Made by a program: the position numbers and the translations under genes. A stretch of 64,000 bases of DNA from Kordiimonas aestuarii (lineage in GTDB: Bacteria > Pseudomonadota > Alphaproteobacteria > Sphingomonadales > Kordiimonadaceae): contig NZ_JAOBPP010000014.1 of assembly GCF_025574465.1 (NCBI RefSeq), positions 82,166 to 146,165 of the forward strand, in the 5' to 3' direction. Positions within the stretch are counted from its first letter, which is position 1. Each line of letters begins with the position of its first letter. The notes under the pieces were generated by a model. That model saw only the letters and a program-made list of their open reading frames with translations, was not told where the DNA came from and did not search any database. Positions 44,287 through 53,177 of the stretch are shown here, in pieces.

Positions 44287-44925
44287 ATGAAAAAAATCGT
44301 CGAAGGTGTTTTACGTTTCAAGGAAGAGGTCTACCCCCAGCACCTTGGCCTGTTCAAGGAACTGTCATCGGGCCAAAGCCCGGAGGTCCTGATGATCACC
44401 TGCGCGGACAGCCGCGTCGACCCCGGCATGATCACGCAGGCCAACCCGGGCGAGCTGTTCATCTGCCGCAATGCCGGCAACATCGTGCCGCCCCACAGCC
44501 AACATACCGGTGGCATGACGGCCTCCATCGAATATGCTGTCGGCGTTTTGAAAGTCAGCGATATTGTGGTCTGCGGCCACACCGACTGTGGCGCCATGAA
44601 GGGTGTGATGAACACCGACGCGCTGAAAGACGACCTGCCCCACGTTTGCAACTGGCTGTCGCACAGCAAGGCCGCCGTGCATGTGGCGCGCGAAAAAACG
44701 TCTGAAGACGATCAGGAAGCGTTCCTGAAATCCGTGACGGAGCAGAATGTGTTGCTGCAGCTTCAACACCTGAAGACGCACCCGCTGGTCGCCGCTGGCA
44801 TCGCCGCCGGGCGCATCCGCCTGCATGGCTGGGTTTACGATATTGAGCATGGTGAGGTCCGTGCCTACAACAACGGTACAGACAGCTTCATGCCACTTGC
44901 AGAGACAGGTGCCGCGGCTGCGTAA
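44287..44925 (+). CDS. Beta-class carbonic anhydrase
   Basis: 212 residues. Zinc site and catalytic residues are present: Cys39-Ala-Asp41-Ser-Arg43 and His98-x-x-Cys101 in 'VVCGHTDCGAMKG'. It interconverts CO2 and bicarbonate in the cytoplasm. 'MITQANPGELFICRNAGNIVPP' is a further family mark. GGAGAGGG precedes the ATG. Next gene on the strand, 57 nt on, is a SulP transporter; this pairing is known for bicarbonate uptake and supply. Confidence 0.96.
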   Translation: MKKIVEGVLRFKEEVYPQHLGLFKELSSGQSPEVLMITCADSRVDPGMITQANPGELFICRNAGNIVPPHSQHTGGMTASIEYAVGVLKVSDIVVCGHTDCGAMKGVMNTDALKDDLPHVCNWLSHSKAAVHVAREKTSEDDQEAFLKSVTEQNVLLQLQHLKTHPLVAAGIAAGRIRLHGWVYDIEHGEVRAYNNGTDSFMPLAETGAAAA

Positions 44926-44955
44926 CCGCGCTGGCTCCCCGCCCCAATTCAAGAG

Positions 44956-44969
44956 TGCCCCTAGGGGCA
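44956..44969. promoter_or_regulatory. Perfect 14-bp palindrome between carbonic anhydrase and SulP genes
   Basis: TGCCCCTAGGGGCA, 13 nt before the SulP ATG and next to its ribosome site. It includes CTAG, a rare tetramer in many bacteria. It may be a binding site or a short hairpin affecting translation. Confidence 0.35.
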
Positions 44970-44982
44970 GCAGAGGATAGAC

Positions 44983-46647
44983 ATGAGTTTTATCAACACA
45001 TCCAACTTGCGCGGTGATGTGATGGGCGGCCTGACGGCCGGTATCGTCGCACTACCGCTTGCACTCGCCTTCGGTGAGGCGTCAGGCGCCGGGCCTATTG
45101 CCGGCCTCTACGGCGCCATTATCGTTGGCTTTTTTGCCGCGCTTTTTGGCGGCACCGGCAGCCAGATTTCAGGCCCCACGGGGCCAATGGTCGTGGTCTT
45201 CGCGGGCGTATTTGCCACGCTCTCGGGCAACCCGGCCCTCGTCTTCGCGGCCGTGGTCCTGGCCGGGCTTCTGCAAATCCTGTTTGGTGTCCTGAAGTTT
45301 GGCCAGTTCATCCGCCTTGTACCTTACCCTGTTGTGTCGGGCTTTATGTCCGGCATCGGAGTGATCATCATCGCGCTGCAGATGTCACGACTGTTTGGGC
45401 ATGAACCGGAGGGCAGCGGCACTATCCCCGCTCTCAGTGCCATCCCAGGCGCGGTGATGGACCCCAATATCATCGCCCTTGGCATCGGCCTGATGACGCT
45501 GGCGGTCGTCTTCTTCTGGCCGAAGAAGCTCGGCAAGTTCCTGCCCGCGCCGCTGGCCGCGCTTATTGTCGCCACCCTTGTCAGTGTCGCCATCGCTGGC
45601 GCACCGGTCCTGGGGGATGTGCCAACGGGCCTGCCGTCCTTCATCACGCCGGCATTTGAAGGCGACAGCTTCCTTGTTGTGCTTGAAGCGGCCTTCCTGC
45701 TGGCTCTTCTGGGTGCGATCGACAGCCTGCTGACTTCCCTTGTCGCCGACAACATGACCCGCACGCGGCATGATTCGAACAAGGAGCTGATCGGCCAGGG
45801 TGTCGGCAACACAGTGGCTGGTCTCTTTGGCGGTGTACCGGGTGCCGGTGCCACCATGCGGACCGTGGTGAACATCCGCTCTGGCGGCCAGTTCAAGATC
45901 TCGGGCATGGTGCATGGCCTTGTTCTTCTGGCTGTTGCGCTTGTGCTGGCACCGGTTGCCAGCCTGATCCCGCACGCGGCCCTTGCCGGTATTCTGGTCA
46001 AGGTCGGCTATGACATCATTGACTGGAGCTACCTGAAACGTGCGCACAAAGGCCCACGCTGGGACCTCGCGCTGATGGCTGTTGTTCTGGGCCTGACGGT
46101 TTTTGTTGACCTCATCACCGCCGTCGGTGTGGGCGTGGTGCTGGCAGCGCTTGCTTTCATCAAGCAACTGTCGGCCGAACAGCTGAAAAACTTCACGGTT
46201 TCAAGCCGCGAGATCGCCAACCCGCTTGAGCGTGAGCTTCTGGCCCGTGGCGGCGACAAGGTCACCCTGTTTGACTTCGGTGGGCCGCTGAGCTTTGGCG
46301 CGGCAGCAGACCTTGGCCACCATGTACGCGAACGTGCTGACGGTCAGACCAAGGTGTTGATCCTTGATTTCTCCCGCGTGCCGTTCCTTGACCTGTCCGC
46401 CGCCAAAGCGGTTGAGACGATCGCGGAAGACGCGCTGCATGCTGGCAAGTCACTTTATCTGGCGGGCGTGAACGACAAGGTGAAAGACGTGCTGAGCGGC
46501 CTGCAGGTCACCAGCAGCGTGCCGGAAGACCACTGGTTCGACAATCGTCGGAACGCACTTGAAAAAGCCCTTGAAGACATCGGTGTCTCCGCTGACGTGG
46601 ACGCTGCGAAACTGCCCATGGAGGCCCGTATTGCGCCAGCCGAATAA
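44983..46647 (+). CDS. SulP family anion transporter (probable bicarbonate transporter)
   Basis: 554 residues: a membrane domain of 12-14 helices (~1-395) starting 'LRGDVMGGLTAGIVALPLALAFGEASGAGPIAGLYGAI' and containing 'GGTGSQISGPTGPMVVVFAG' and 'FGGVPGAGATMRTVVNI', then a cytoplasmic STAS domain (~420-530, 'KVTLFDFGGPLSFGAAADL', 'ILDFSRVPFLDLSAAKAVETI'). SulP proteins carry sulfate, bicarbonate or dicarboxylates; the upstream carbonic anhydrase makes bicarbonate most likely (BicA-like), by context. Intrinsic terminator follows. Confidence 0.94.
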   Translation: MSFINTSNLRGDVMGGLTAGIVALPLALAFGEASGAGPIAGLYGAIIVGFFAALFGGTGSQISGPTGPMVVVFAGVFATLSGNPALVFAAVVLAGLLQILFGVLKFGQFIRLVPYPVVSGFMSGIGVIIIALQMSRLFGHEPEGSGTIPALSAIPGAVMDPNIIALGIGLMTLAVVFFWPKKLGKFLPAPLAALIVATLVSVAIAGAPVLGDVPTGLPSFITPAFEGDSFLVVLEAAFLLALLGAIDSLLTSLVADNMTRTRHDSNKELIGQGVGNTVAGLFGGVPGAGATMRTVVNIRSGGQFKISGMVHGLVLLAVALVLAPVASLIPHAALAGILVKVGYDIIDWSYLKRAHKGPRWDLALMAVVLGLTVFVDLITAVGVGVVLAALAFIKQLSAEQLKNFTVSSREIANPLERELLARGGDKVTLFDFGGPLSFGAAADLGHHVRERADGQTKVLILDFSRVPFLDLSAAKAVETIAEDALHAGKSLYLAGVNDKVKDVLSGLQVTSSVPEDHWFDNRRNALEKALEDIGVSADVDAAKLPMEARIAPAE

Positions 46648-46670
46648 CGGCAGGGTCTCCATAAACAGGG

Positions 46671-46705
46671 AAAGCCACCCCGCCCAACCGGGGTGGCTTT
46701 TTTTT
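46671..46705 (+). terminator. Intrinsic terminator of the carbonic anhydrase/SulP operon
   Basis: AAAGCCACCCCG (46671-46682) pairs with CGGGGTGGCTTT (46689-46700) and continues into a T run. Confidence 0.92.
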
Positions 46706-46731
46706 CGGGCCCTTAGTGCGAGTGCGAACAC

Positions 46732-47070
46732 CTAGAACCCGAGGTTGGCCCCCATATAAAGCCCGAGAACTGCAAGGATGGGCCCCCACAAGGTCACCGG
46801 CACGAAGAAAATTGCCGGGCTTTTGCCGTTGTCGGCCCCTGCCAGCAGTTCAATTTGCCCACGCAAGGTGGAAACCGCAGACGGCCCTTCGTGCACATAG
46901 CGCATGTGAAGCCCATCAGAATACAGTTTCAGCTCAAACCCGAGATAGCTGATGGCGGGCGCCGCCATCAGGAAATAAACCGGAACCGAGACAAAGCCCG
47001 TCCCTGCGAAAAGAAGGAAACCCATGGCGAAAGCCAAAACGGCAACCGAACCTAAACCGCTCCAGAACAT
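46732..47070 (-). CDS. Small membrane protein, unknown function
   Basis: 112 residues with hydrophobic segments at about 5-25, 28-46 and 88-108 and a short soluble part ('KLYSDGLHMRYVHEGPSAVSTLRGQIELLAG') between them. The ribosome site is weak (GCGAGA). It resembles DUF-type membrane proteins with a PH-like middle but I cannot name a family. Convergent with the SulP gene. Confidence 0.65.
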   Translation of the reverse strand: MFWSGLGSVAVLAFAMGFLLFAGTGFVSVPVYFLMAAPAISYLGFELKLYSDGLHMRYVHEGPSAVSTLRGQIELLAGADNGKSPAIFFVPVTLWGPILAVLGLYMGANLGF

Positions 47071-47578
47071 GATAATATCTCGCGTACCTGTGGCCAGCTC
47101 CCATACTGACCGTTAACCCCACCAGGCCATGACCCGAAGCGCGAAGCTTATGGAACGGGACTGCGTGCAAACCTGGTATTTTAAAACTCTGCCTCATGCA
47201 TTGGCGGCGCCTGTCCGACGGGTCTTCTGTCCGACGGGTCTTCTGTCCGACGGGTCCTCGCGGACTGGTACGGACGGGCCATCAATTTCCCTGCATGTGA
47301 CAGGTTGTATTTGATTCCTCCTCCCGTAAAGTTTCGAGTACTCAAACAACACGGCGATATAAATTTCTTATAAATACGCCCTGATTCCGTCCGAAAAATG
47401 GGTAGATCATGGAAATCCTCCCCTTATCATCGCCGCACACGGGCAATGTAGGTCGTACCGGATAAATGCGTCTTGATAGCTTATTTATGGATTCTCCGCT
47501 TCGCCCAATCGCACGCTGACACGATCCCGCCTACCGTGAAATCATTGATTGGTGGAACGGTAAATAAAAGGGGATGCA
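47071..47578. other. Intergenic region with a triple 16-bp repeat
   Basis: About 500 nt without a credible gene. It holds the 47211-47258 tandem repeat and an AT-richer stretch near 47340-47400 that probably carries the chaB promoter. Confidence 0.5.
47211..47258. repeat. Three tandem copies of a 16-bp unit
   Basis: CTGTCCGACGGGTCTT is repeated exactly at 47211-47226 and 47227-47242 and once more with a single change at 47243-47258. Too few and too short for CRISPR, with no spacers. Confidence 0.95.
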
Positions 47579-47803
47579 ATGCCCTATACATCAGTGCAGG
47601 AACTGCCCGACCAGGTGAAGGACAACCTGCCCAAGCACGCACAGGAAATATACAAGGAAGCCTTCAACAGCGCCTGGGACGACTATAAGGACCCGGACGA
47701 CCGCCGTGGCGACGCCAGCCGCGAGGAAGTTTCCCACAAGGTAGCCTGGGCCGCCGTCAAAGAGAAATACGAGAAGACCGATGGCAACTGGCAGCGCAAA
47801 TAA
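47579..47803 (+). CDS. chaB: ChaB family protein
   Basis: 74 residues, the normal ChaB size. 'MPYTSVQELPDQVKDNLPKHAQEIYKEAFNSAWDDY' type sequence and 'EEVSHKVAWAAVKEKYEK' are the family signature (core LPKHAQEIYKEAFN). AAGGGGATGCA precedes the ATG. In E. coli ChaB is linked to the ChaA cation antiporter, but no antiporter gene is adjacent; outside enterics the role is unclear. Confidence 0.93.
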   Translation: MPYTSVQELPDQVKDNLPKHAQEIYKEAFNSAWDDYKDPDDRRGDASREEVSHKVAWAAVKEKYEKTDGNWQRK

Positions 47804-47963
47804 ACGCATCTCCGCCGCGAAGCGCCCTCATGCGAGCGCGCACGCCGCCACCCCGGCCGCACCGCGGTCCCGCGACCTTCTTTTATTCACAAACGCCAAG
47901 CACCGCCGCTGGTCGATCATCGGCGCCATGAGCGTGATGACGATGGACTGGCAGGATTTTTAG
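47781..47963 (+). CDS. Possible small basic protein overlapping chaB
   Basis: A 60-residue frame starting 23 nt before the chaB stop, with an Ala/Arg/His-rich first half and 'HRRWSIIGAMSVMTMDWQDF' at the end. There is a modest GAAGA site upstream. No family recognised. It fills the gap between chaB and the next small gene, but may be spurious. Confidence 0.3.
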   Translation: MATGSANKRISAAKRPHASAHAATPAAPRSRDLLLFTNAKHRRWSIIGAMSVMTMDWQDF

Positions 47964-47989
47964 CCCGCACAGCCCGGAAAGGCGCCCCC

Positions 47990-48166
47990 ATGGACGTGAA
48001 GAATAAAGTGCTCAAACACCTTGATGACATGGGTGATACGGCAAAAGCCAAAGACGGTGAGGAACTGATTGATGAGCTTGCGGAGCGCTACGACGCGCCG
48101 CGTGAGGCCATCGAACAAATCATCGCCGACTGGATGGCTGGCGAGAAGAAGGACCATAAGGAATAA
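47990..48166 (+). CDS. Small acidic helical protein (58 aa)
   Basis: A 58-residue frame from ATG 47990 with GAAAGG eight nt upstream: MDVKNKVLKHLDDMGDTAK followed by 'DGEELIDELAERYDAPREAIEQII' and a Lys-rich end. It is predicted to be all-helical, with codon use like the neighbours. It may be co-transcribed with chaB. Function unknown. Confidence 0.65.
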   Translation: MDVKNKVLKHLDDMGDTAKAKDGEELIDELAERYDAPREAIEQIIADWMAGEKKDHKE

Positions 48167-48236
48167 GCCGCGCCCGGCCCTGCTGTGGCGAAATACGCTT
48201 GAAACCTGTCGGCGCGCTGGTGCGCTTTTACCGTCC

Positions 48237-50282
48237 TCAGTTTACCGCAGTGTTCACAACCGTGATACGCTTCAGGTGACGTTCAAGCTTGTCACTTGGC
48301 GCATCTTCCATCCGCCCACCAAGGTGGCTCTCCAGCGCTTTTTCCACCATATAAAAATACGCCTGCCGGGCGATGCTGCCAGATGGACTGTGCCCCGCAT
48401 TTGACTCTTCAAGGTAGGTCACGGTCCTGCCCGCATGCTGCAAACGCAGGACATAATCCCTGACATCAAGAACCGACACTTTCGGGTCATTGCCGCCCGC
48501 CCAAATGGCAAGCGGTGCTTTGACTTTTCGCCAGTGATAGTCAGGTGACTTTTCATACATGCGCTGGCGGTCGGTGGGGTCATCCGGGTCCACCGCCTGA
48601 TCCTTGTAGAATTCAAGGCTCAGGTCGAAGTCAGGGATATCATGCATTTTCCGGTAGTGATCAATCGTCTTTCCCAGATCAGCCGGCGGCGCACCCGCGA
48701 CCCCGACAAGGAAGGTATCAGGCGTGAAGGCAAGGGCCGCAAGAACGGAAAACCCACCAAAAGAATGGCCGAAAATTGCCAGCTTTTCCGGGTTACCCAC
48801 CCCCCGGCTCAGCACATAATTCAAGCCGTCGATGATGTCCTCTTGCACACGGCCCTCGCCAAATTCGCGCCGTCCGGCAGCCATATACCGGTGGCCAAAG
48901 CCGGTGGAGGCGCGGAAGTTTGGCTCAAAGACCGCGTAGCCCCGGTTGGCCAGGAACTGGGCGCGGGTATCAAACGAGCCATCAGCCCGGCCCCACGGCC
49001 CGCCATGCGGCACCACCACAAGCGGCACAGCCCCGGGGTCCTTGCCCAGCGGCAAGGTGACATAACCTTGCTGGCGCATGCCGTCGCTAACCGTGTACCA
49101 GACGGCGATGCGCGGCGCCAAGTGGTTGAGCATTGCCTGCCACTCAGCGGTTGCTGTTTGCCCGGCAAGCGGCGCCAGCAGGTCGCCGGTTGCAGGGGTG
49201 AAAAGCGTGACAGCCGGTGATGGCTGATCGGCGCTTTGATCCACAACCAGCAGGCGGGAGAAATCGCCGTTGGGTTCGATGTAATAGTAACGCGCGCTCA
49301 AGCGGCGGCTGACCTCGGCCACCGCCTCCTGCGCCCCTGGGGTCAAACCATAAAAGCTGGTCTCGTCATCCTTGTAACCCACAAGCACAGGGTCCCCCGT
49401 GCGGGCGTCCAGCTTGACGGCGTTCAGGTCAAACAGGCCAGAGGGGTCGCGGTGCAGGCGCTTGTGCGTACCGGTCTGGGGATCAACTGCGTAAAGCCCC
49501 AGAAGGTCGTCGCCGAAGCGGCCGCGCATATAAAGCGTTTCTGCCGCGCTGTTGTAGCTTAACAGACCACATTTGTCGGTAATCAGGCACCTGAACAGTG
49601 TCTGCGTTTCACCCCCCAGGATGCGCAATACATCAAGGCCGCCTCCGTTTATCTGTATGGCAAAATGAGGTATGCTCCCGTTGCCCGGCAGGAAATCAGA
49701 GACATAAGTTTCATGGTGGTAGAGCGCTGTTTTTTCCCCATCCGGCAGCACGCGGAACAGGGTATGACTCGCCCGGCCTTTCGCCTGTTGTGACGCGATA
49801 AACGCATGCGGGTGCCGGGGATCGACCCCGTAAAAGCCTTCTTCGCTTTTGGCGTCAAGATTAAGCACATGGGCGGGCTGTTCGGGCCTCGTCATGTCAA
49901 TCACGCCGATGCCCTGTTCGGTTTCGATGAATATATAGCCGCTGTCGCCGGACCAGTGCAGCCCCTCAAGCATTTTGGTGCTGAAAAGCGTTTGGTGTTG
50001 GCCAGTTCCTACGGTGTAAAGCCGCACCTGTTTTATGGGATCGAGGTCCAGCACATAGGCGAGATAACGCCCGTCAGGAGATAGTTTCACCACGGGTATG
50101 GCGTCTGGCGCACTGAGCATGGCGCGCGGAAAAAGCGGTGCCTCGCCATGCGCTTCTGCGATGGCCATGGCGTCGTCCAACTCGTCCGCAAAGGCTATCG
50201 AGCTTGGCTGGGTCAGGGTGGAAGCGGTCAGGGCCAAGGCGTAGTTCAGCCATTGCCGCGCCCGGGTGAATAAGAGCGTCAT
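48237..50282 (-). CDS. S9 family (prolyl oligopeptidase-type) peptidase
   Basis: 681 residues from ATG 50282; an ATG at 50294 is in frame but lacks a ribosome site. Signal peptide (ends ...SSIAFA-DELDD), N-terminal beta-propeller (~40-420) and a C-terminal alpha/beta hydrolase domain. Counting from the ATG at 50294, the triad is Ser511 in 'IFGHSFGGFSVLAAL', Asp603 in 'WAGGNDPKVSVLD' and His635 in 'ESNAGHSPSGS'. 'VPLVVVPHGGPWGRADGSFD' and 'RGYAVFEPNFRASTGFGH' are typical. Downstream of the ABC permease gene on the same strand with a 125-nt gap. Confidence 0.93.
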   Translation of the reverse strand: MTLLFTRARQWLNYALALTASTLTQPSSIAFADELDDAMAIAEAHGEAPLFPRAMLSAPDAIPVVKLSPDGRYLAYVLDLDPIKQVRLYTVGTGQHQTLFSTKMLEGLHWSGDSGYIFIETEQGIGVIDMTRPEQPAHVLNLDAKSEEGFYGVDPRHPHAFIASQQAKGRASHTLFRVLPDGEKTALYHHETYVSDFLPGNGSIPHFAIQINGGGLDVLRILGGETQTLFRCLITDKCGLLSYNSAAETLYMRGRFGDDLLGLYAVDPQTGTHKRLHRDPSGLFDLNAVKLDARTGDPVLVGYKDDETSFYGLTPGAQEAVAEVSRRLSARYYYIEPNGDFSRLLVVDQSADQPSPAVTLFTPATGDLLAPLAGQTATAEWQAMLNHLAPRIAVWYTVSDGMRQQGYVTLPLGKDPGAVPLVVVPHGGPWGRADGSFDTRAQFLANRGYAVFEPNFRASTGFGHRYMAAGRREFGEGRVQEDIIDGLNYVLSRGVGNPEKLAIFGHSFGGFSVLAALAFTPDTFLVGVAGAPPADLGKTIDHYRKMHDIPDFDLSLEFYKDQAVDPDDPTDRQRMYEKSPDYHWRKVKAPLAIWAGGNDPKVSVLDVRDYVLRLQHAGRTVTYLEESNAGHSPSGSIARQAYFYMVEKALESHLGGRMEDAPSDKLERHLKRITVVNTAVN

Positions 50283-50321
50283 GGTTCGTCCCATCGTTTT
50301 ACTGTCATTTCAAGTGCAGTA

Positions 50322-50402
50322 GCTGGTCAGGTGCGATAGCTGGTCAGGCGCCGTCGCTGGTCAGGTATCGTGACTGGCCCCAGTTTTGGCCCAGTTTTGG
50401 CC
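50322..50402. repeat. Two short tandem repeats between peptidase and permease genes
   Basis: GCTGGTCAGG recurs at 50322, 50339 and 50356 (exact 17-bp period), and CCCAGTTTTGG occurs twice head to tail at 50379-50400. Together they fill most of the 125-nt gap. Confidence 0.85.
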
Positions 50403-50407
50403 CGGCG

Positions 50408-52252
50408 CTACCCGCCTTCAGGCCCCCGCACCTCAACGCGCCACGGGTTCATGAGCAAAAATGCGATGACTGCGGGCAGGCTGAGGAGACCACCCAAGAT
50501 GGCCCAGGTTATCGTCTGTGCGCGGCCAAGATGATGCCTGCGGCACAGCATGAGCGTTATGAGAGCGGACAAGACCATCAGGATGGCAGACGCCCAATAT
50601 ATGGAAGCCGGATATTGCCGCGTGATAAGTTCTTGCGGGTGCGTATAGTCTTCATTGGTTGGTTCAATCGCGGAAAGATAGGCATTATCCATCAGGTGCA
50701 GGACCGGCGATATCATCTCCATATAGTGCCGTATCCATGCTGGGTGGCGCTGAACGGTATAGTGGCGGGTGTTGATAACTTCATTGTCACCGCCAAGCCT
50801 TGCATGAACAACCACGCTGCCGGGATCGTCGAACCCGAAGAGATTGGCGCCGCGATAGAGAAACAGATAGCCATCCACCAGCCGGTACGTATCAATCGAG
50901 CTGATGTCCCGCGGGGCGGCAGGGTGCGCGATGATATAATCCGGCTCCGCCGTTTCATACTCATCATTGATCGCGCGAGGGTCGAACAGCAATGTGTGCT
51001 TGTCAGTAACAAGGGCGACAAAATTGTCGCGCATCTGCGGACGGTTAACATAATGTTCACCGGCGGGAGCCTGGTGCTTGATGTCAAGCCTGCGTTCCTT
51101 GAAATTGACCTGATAGATGACCGTTGGTGTCGCGAGGAATCTCTCACCAACCATCACGGGGACTTCGGTAAAGCGGTCCGCGTCCGTGGCGGCGGCCAAA
51201 TCGCCAAGGAAACCACGCATACCAATGACGCCCAGCGGTTTCTCCGTCACGCTTGAACGGCCGACCATCAGCATCTCATCATGGGAAAATTGCCAGACCT
51301 CGTGGGTGCCTGTCGGCGTCAATGCGTACTGTGCATCCTGCGTATGAAGCTGCCCGGGGCGCGGGTAGGTCCAGATCGAGGTTGAAACCCCGTCTTCCTC
51401 GGCCAGCTCCGCCTGCTTGGCGTAATAATCGGCGCGCGGGTTGTCGCTGCCCTCAAGCGCGTAGTCTACCCGTTCCGCCCCCTTGAGCGACCATAGATAT
51501 TCAACCGTCCCGTCAACCGGATGATTGTCGGGGTGGGTACCCATGATAAAGCGCGGAGCGTGGTAATAGACCGTGGTTGACAGCGCGAGGCCGTATGTCA
51601 GCGCATAGCTCATGGGCAGGGCCATCAGTATGATCACCCATGGGCGCACGACATGTGTACTGAGGTCAGGCTTGAAGCTGACGACGTTGAGCGCGTAGAG
51701 AATACCCATCACGCCCAGCATCGGCGCAAATTGCGCAACATCATTTGACGGCCGCGGGTTCATCAGCATCAACAAGAAAATAATGAGCAGAACCGAACCC
51801 TTGCTGGGGTTCAGTGCCGAAAGCGTGCCAACCAGATAAGCGGTCAGCGCGCAAAACAGCATGAACAGAATGTAGGTGTAATGCCGCGTATCGACAACCG
51901 TCGTCGTGAAGGCATCAATGCCGGTGACCATAACCAGCCAGGGCAGCGCGATAGCAAACGTGATCGACACGCATCCCGCCAGCGCAAGACCATGGAAAAT
52001 CTCCTGCGGGGGGAGCGGACGGTGGACAAGGTACGTCCAGTTGTTGCCACGTTTGTGCAAAAGCATCTGCACGAAGCCGAATAACAGCGCACCTCCGACC
52101 AGAAGCAGATAGCTGACAGCGGTCAGCTCCGGCGGGGCGCTCAGGAACGGAAAGAGTTTGGCCATGAAGGCATAGGCGGCCAAAATGGCCAGGGTGGCGA
52201 TCAGCGTCCAGGTGCGGTAGCGCAGGAACTCGCTTTTGAAAATTTGCAACAT
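50408..52252 (-). CDS. ABC-2 type transporter permease-like membrane protein
   Basis: 614 residues. Six N-terminal helices (~15-250) in ABC-2/YtrC-like arrangement, a large extracytoplasmic domain (~260-540, beta-rich, e.g. 'YALTPTGTHEVWQFSHDEMLMVG'), and two C-terminal helices (~550-600). AGGACA precedes the ATG. It starts 9 nt after the ATPase stop, so it is the permease of this exporter. The big soluble insert is unusual for simple ABC-2 permeases. Substrate unknown, probably a lipid or peptide antibiotic by analogy with YtrA-controlled systems. Confidence 0.85.
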   Translation of the reverse strand: MLQIFKSEFLRYRTWTLIATLAILAAYAFMAKLFPFLSAPPELTAVSYLLLVGGALLFGFVQMLLHKRGNNWTYLVHRPLPPQEIFHGLALAGCVSITFAIALPWLVMVTGIDAFTTTVVDTRHYTYILFMLFCALTAYLVGTLSALNPSKGSVLLIIFLLMLMNPRPSNDVAQFAPMLGVMGILYALNVVSFKPDLSTHVVRPWVIILMALPMSYALTYGLALSTTVYYHAPRFIMGTHPDNHPVDGTVEYLWSLKGAERVDYALEGSDNPRADYYAKQAELAEEDGVSTSIWTYPRPGQLHTQDAQYALTPTGTHEVWQFSHDEMLMVGRSSVTEKPLGVIGMRGFLGDLAAATDADRFTEVPVMVGERFLATPTVIYQVNFKERRLDIKHQAPAGEHYVNRPQMRDNFVALVTDKHTLLFDPRAINDEYETAEPDYIIAHPAAPRDISSIDTYRLVDGYLFLYRGANLFGFDDPGSVVVHARLGGDNEVINTRHYTVQRHPAWIRHYMEMISPVLHLMDNAYLSAIEPTNEDYTHPQELITRQYPASIYWASAILMVLSALITLMLCRRHHLGRAQTITWAILGGLLSLPAVIAFLLMNPWRVEVRGPEGG

Positions 52253-52261
52253 TGTTTTGTC

Positions 52262-53167
52262 CTATGCTCTGCTGTCGGGTGTGTTGTGGTTTTTTGTCAG
52301 GAAAGCATTGACGGCGCGCTCAAGATTGACCGGATGGCGGGCAACCGCACCAGCACCGCTTTGTTTGAGGTAGTCGCCAAAATCATTTGTCTGGTCAGCC
52401 ACCAGAATATGATATTGGCCCTCGATGTTTCGCGCGCTCAGGAAACCTGGAATCCGGCTCTTTTCCGGCAGCGCTGACGGGAAATCCGCCACCCAGTATG
52501 ATACCCGTTCAACAAAGGCGTCCGGACTGCTGTTGTTCTTGAGCATACCCTTTTCCATGATGATCAGCTGGTCGGCGACACGTTCGATTTCTTCCATCTG
52601 GTGGGAGCAATAGATGATGGTGGTGTTGGCCTCTCCCTCCGTGAACAGGAGGGCCTCAAGAAAGGATTGCCGGGCCACCACATCCAGCCCGAGCGTGGGC
52701 TCATCCAGAATGAGAAGATCCGGCGATTGCGCCAGCGCCATGGAAAGGTTCAGGCCCGCACGTTCCCCCCGCGAAAGGCCGGCCACCTTCTGGTTCTGGT
52801 CCACGTCGAAATAGCCGATAACACTGTTATAAATTTCGCTGTTCCAGTCCGGGTAGAAGCTGCGCTGATGGCTGGTGATCTCACGCGCTTTCATCCAAAG
52901 CGGCAGGGTATGTTCCTCGTTTACATAGCCCACCCGGCCGCGAATTTCCGGTGTCAGGTCGCGGCTGTTGACGCCCAGAAGCCGTGCGCTGCCCGATGTC
53001 GGGGTTGCAACCCCCAGAAGCAGCCGGAACAACGTGGATTTTCCCGCGCCGTTGCTGCCGACAATGGCGTGGATGCCCCCCCGCCCGATCTGCAGGGTAA
53101 AGTCGTCAAGGGCCAGCTTTTTACCATAGCGTTTGGTCAGGCCATGCGTTTCAATGCAATAGTGCAT
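52262..53167 (-). CDS. ABC transporter ATP-binding protein
   Basis: 301 residues from ATG 53167 (GAGGAC upstream). Walker A 'GSNGAGKSTLFRLLLGV', signature 'GLSRGERAGLNLSMALAQ', Walker B 'LLILDEPTLGLD' and the switch His in 'IIYCSHQMEEIE' are all intact. The C-terminal ~70 residues form an extra regulatory tail ('ALPEKSRIPGFLSARNIEG'). Middle gene of the gntR-ATPase-permease operon, as in YtrA/YtrB-type systems. Confidence 0.95.
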   Translation of the reverse strand: MHYCIETHGLTKRYGKKLALDDFTLQIGRGGIHAIVGSNGAGKSTLFRLLLGVATPTSGSARLLGVNSRDLTPEIRGRVGYVNEEHTLPLWMKAREITSHQRSFYPDWNSEIYNSVIGYFDVDQNQKVAGLSRGERAGLNLSMALAQSPDLLILDEPTLGLDVVARQSFLEALLFTEGEANTTIIYCSHQMEEIERVADQLIIMEKGMLKNNSSPDAFVERVSYWVADFPSALPEKSRIPGFLSARNIEGQYHILVADQTNDFGDYLKQSGAGAVARHPVNLERAVNAFLTKNHNTPDSRA

Positions 53168-53177
53168 GATGTTGTCC

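Noticed and set aside
47211..47258. CRISPR array
   Set aside because: Repeats are 16 bp, contiguous without spacers, only three copies, and no cas gene is present.
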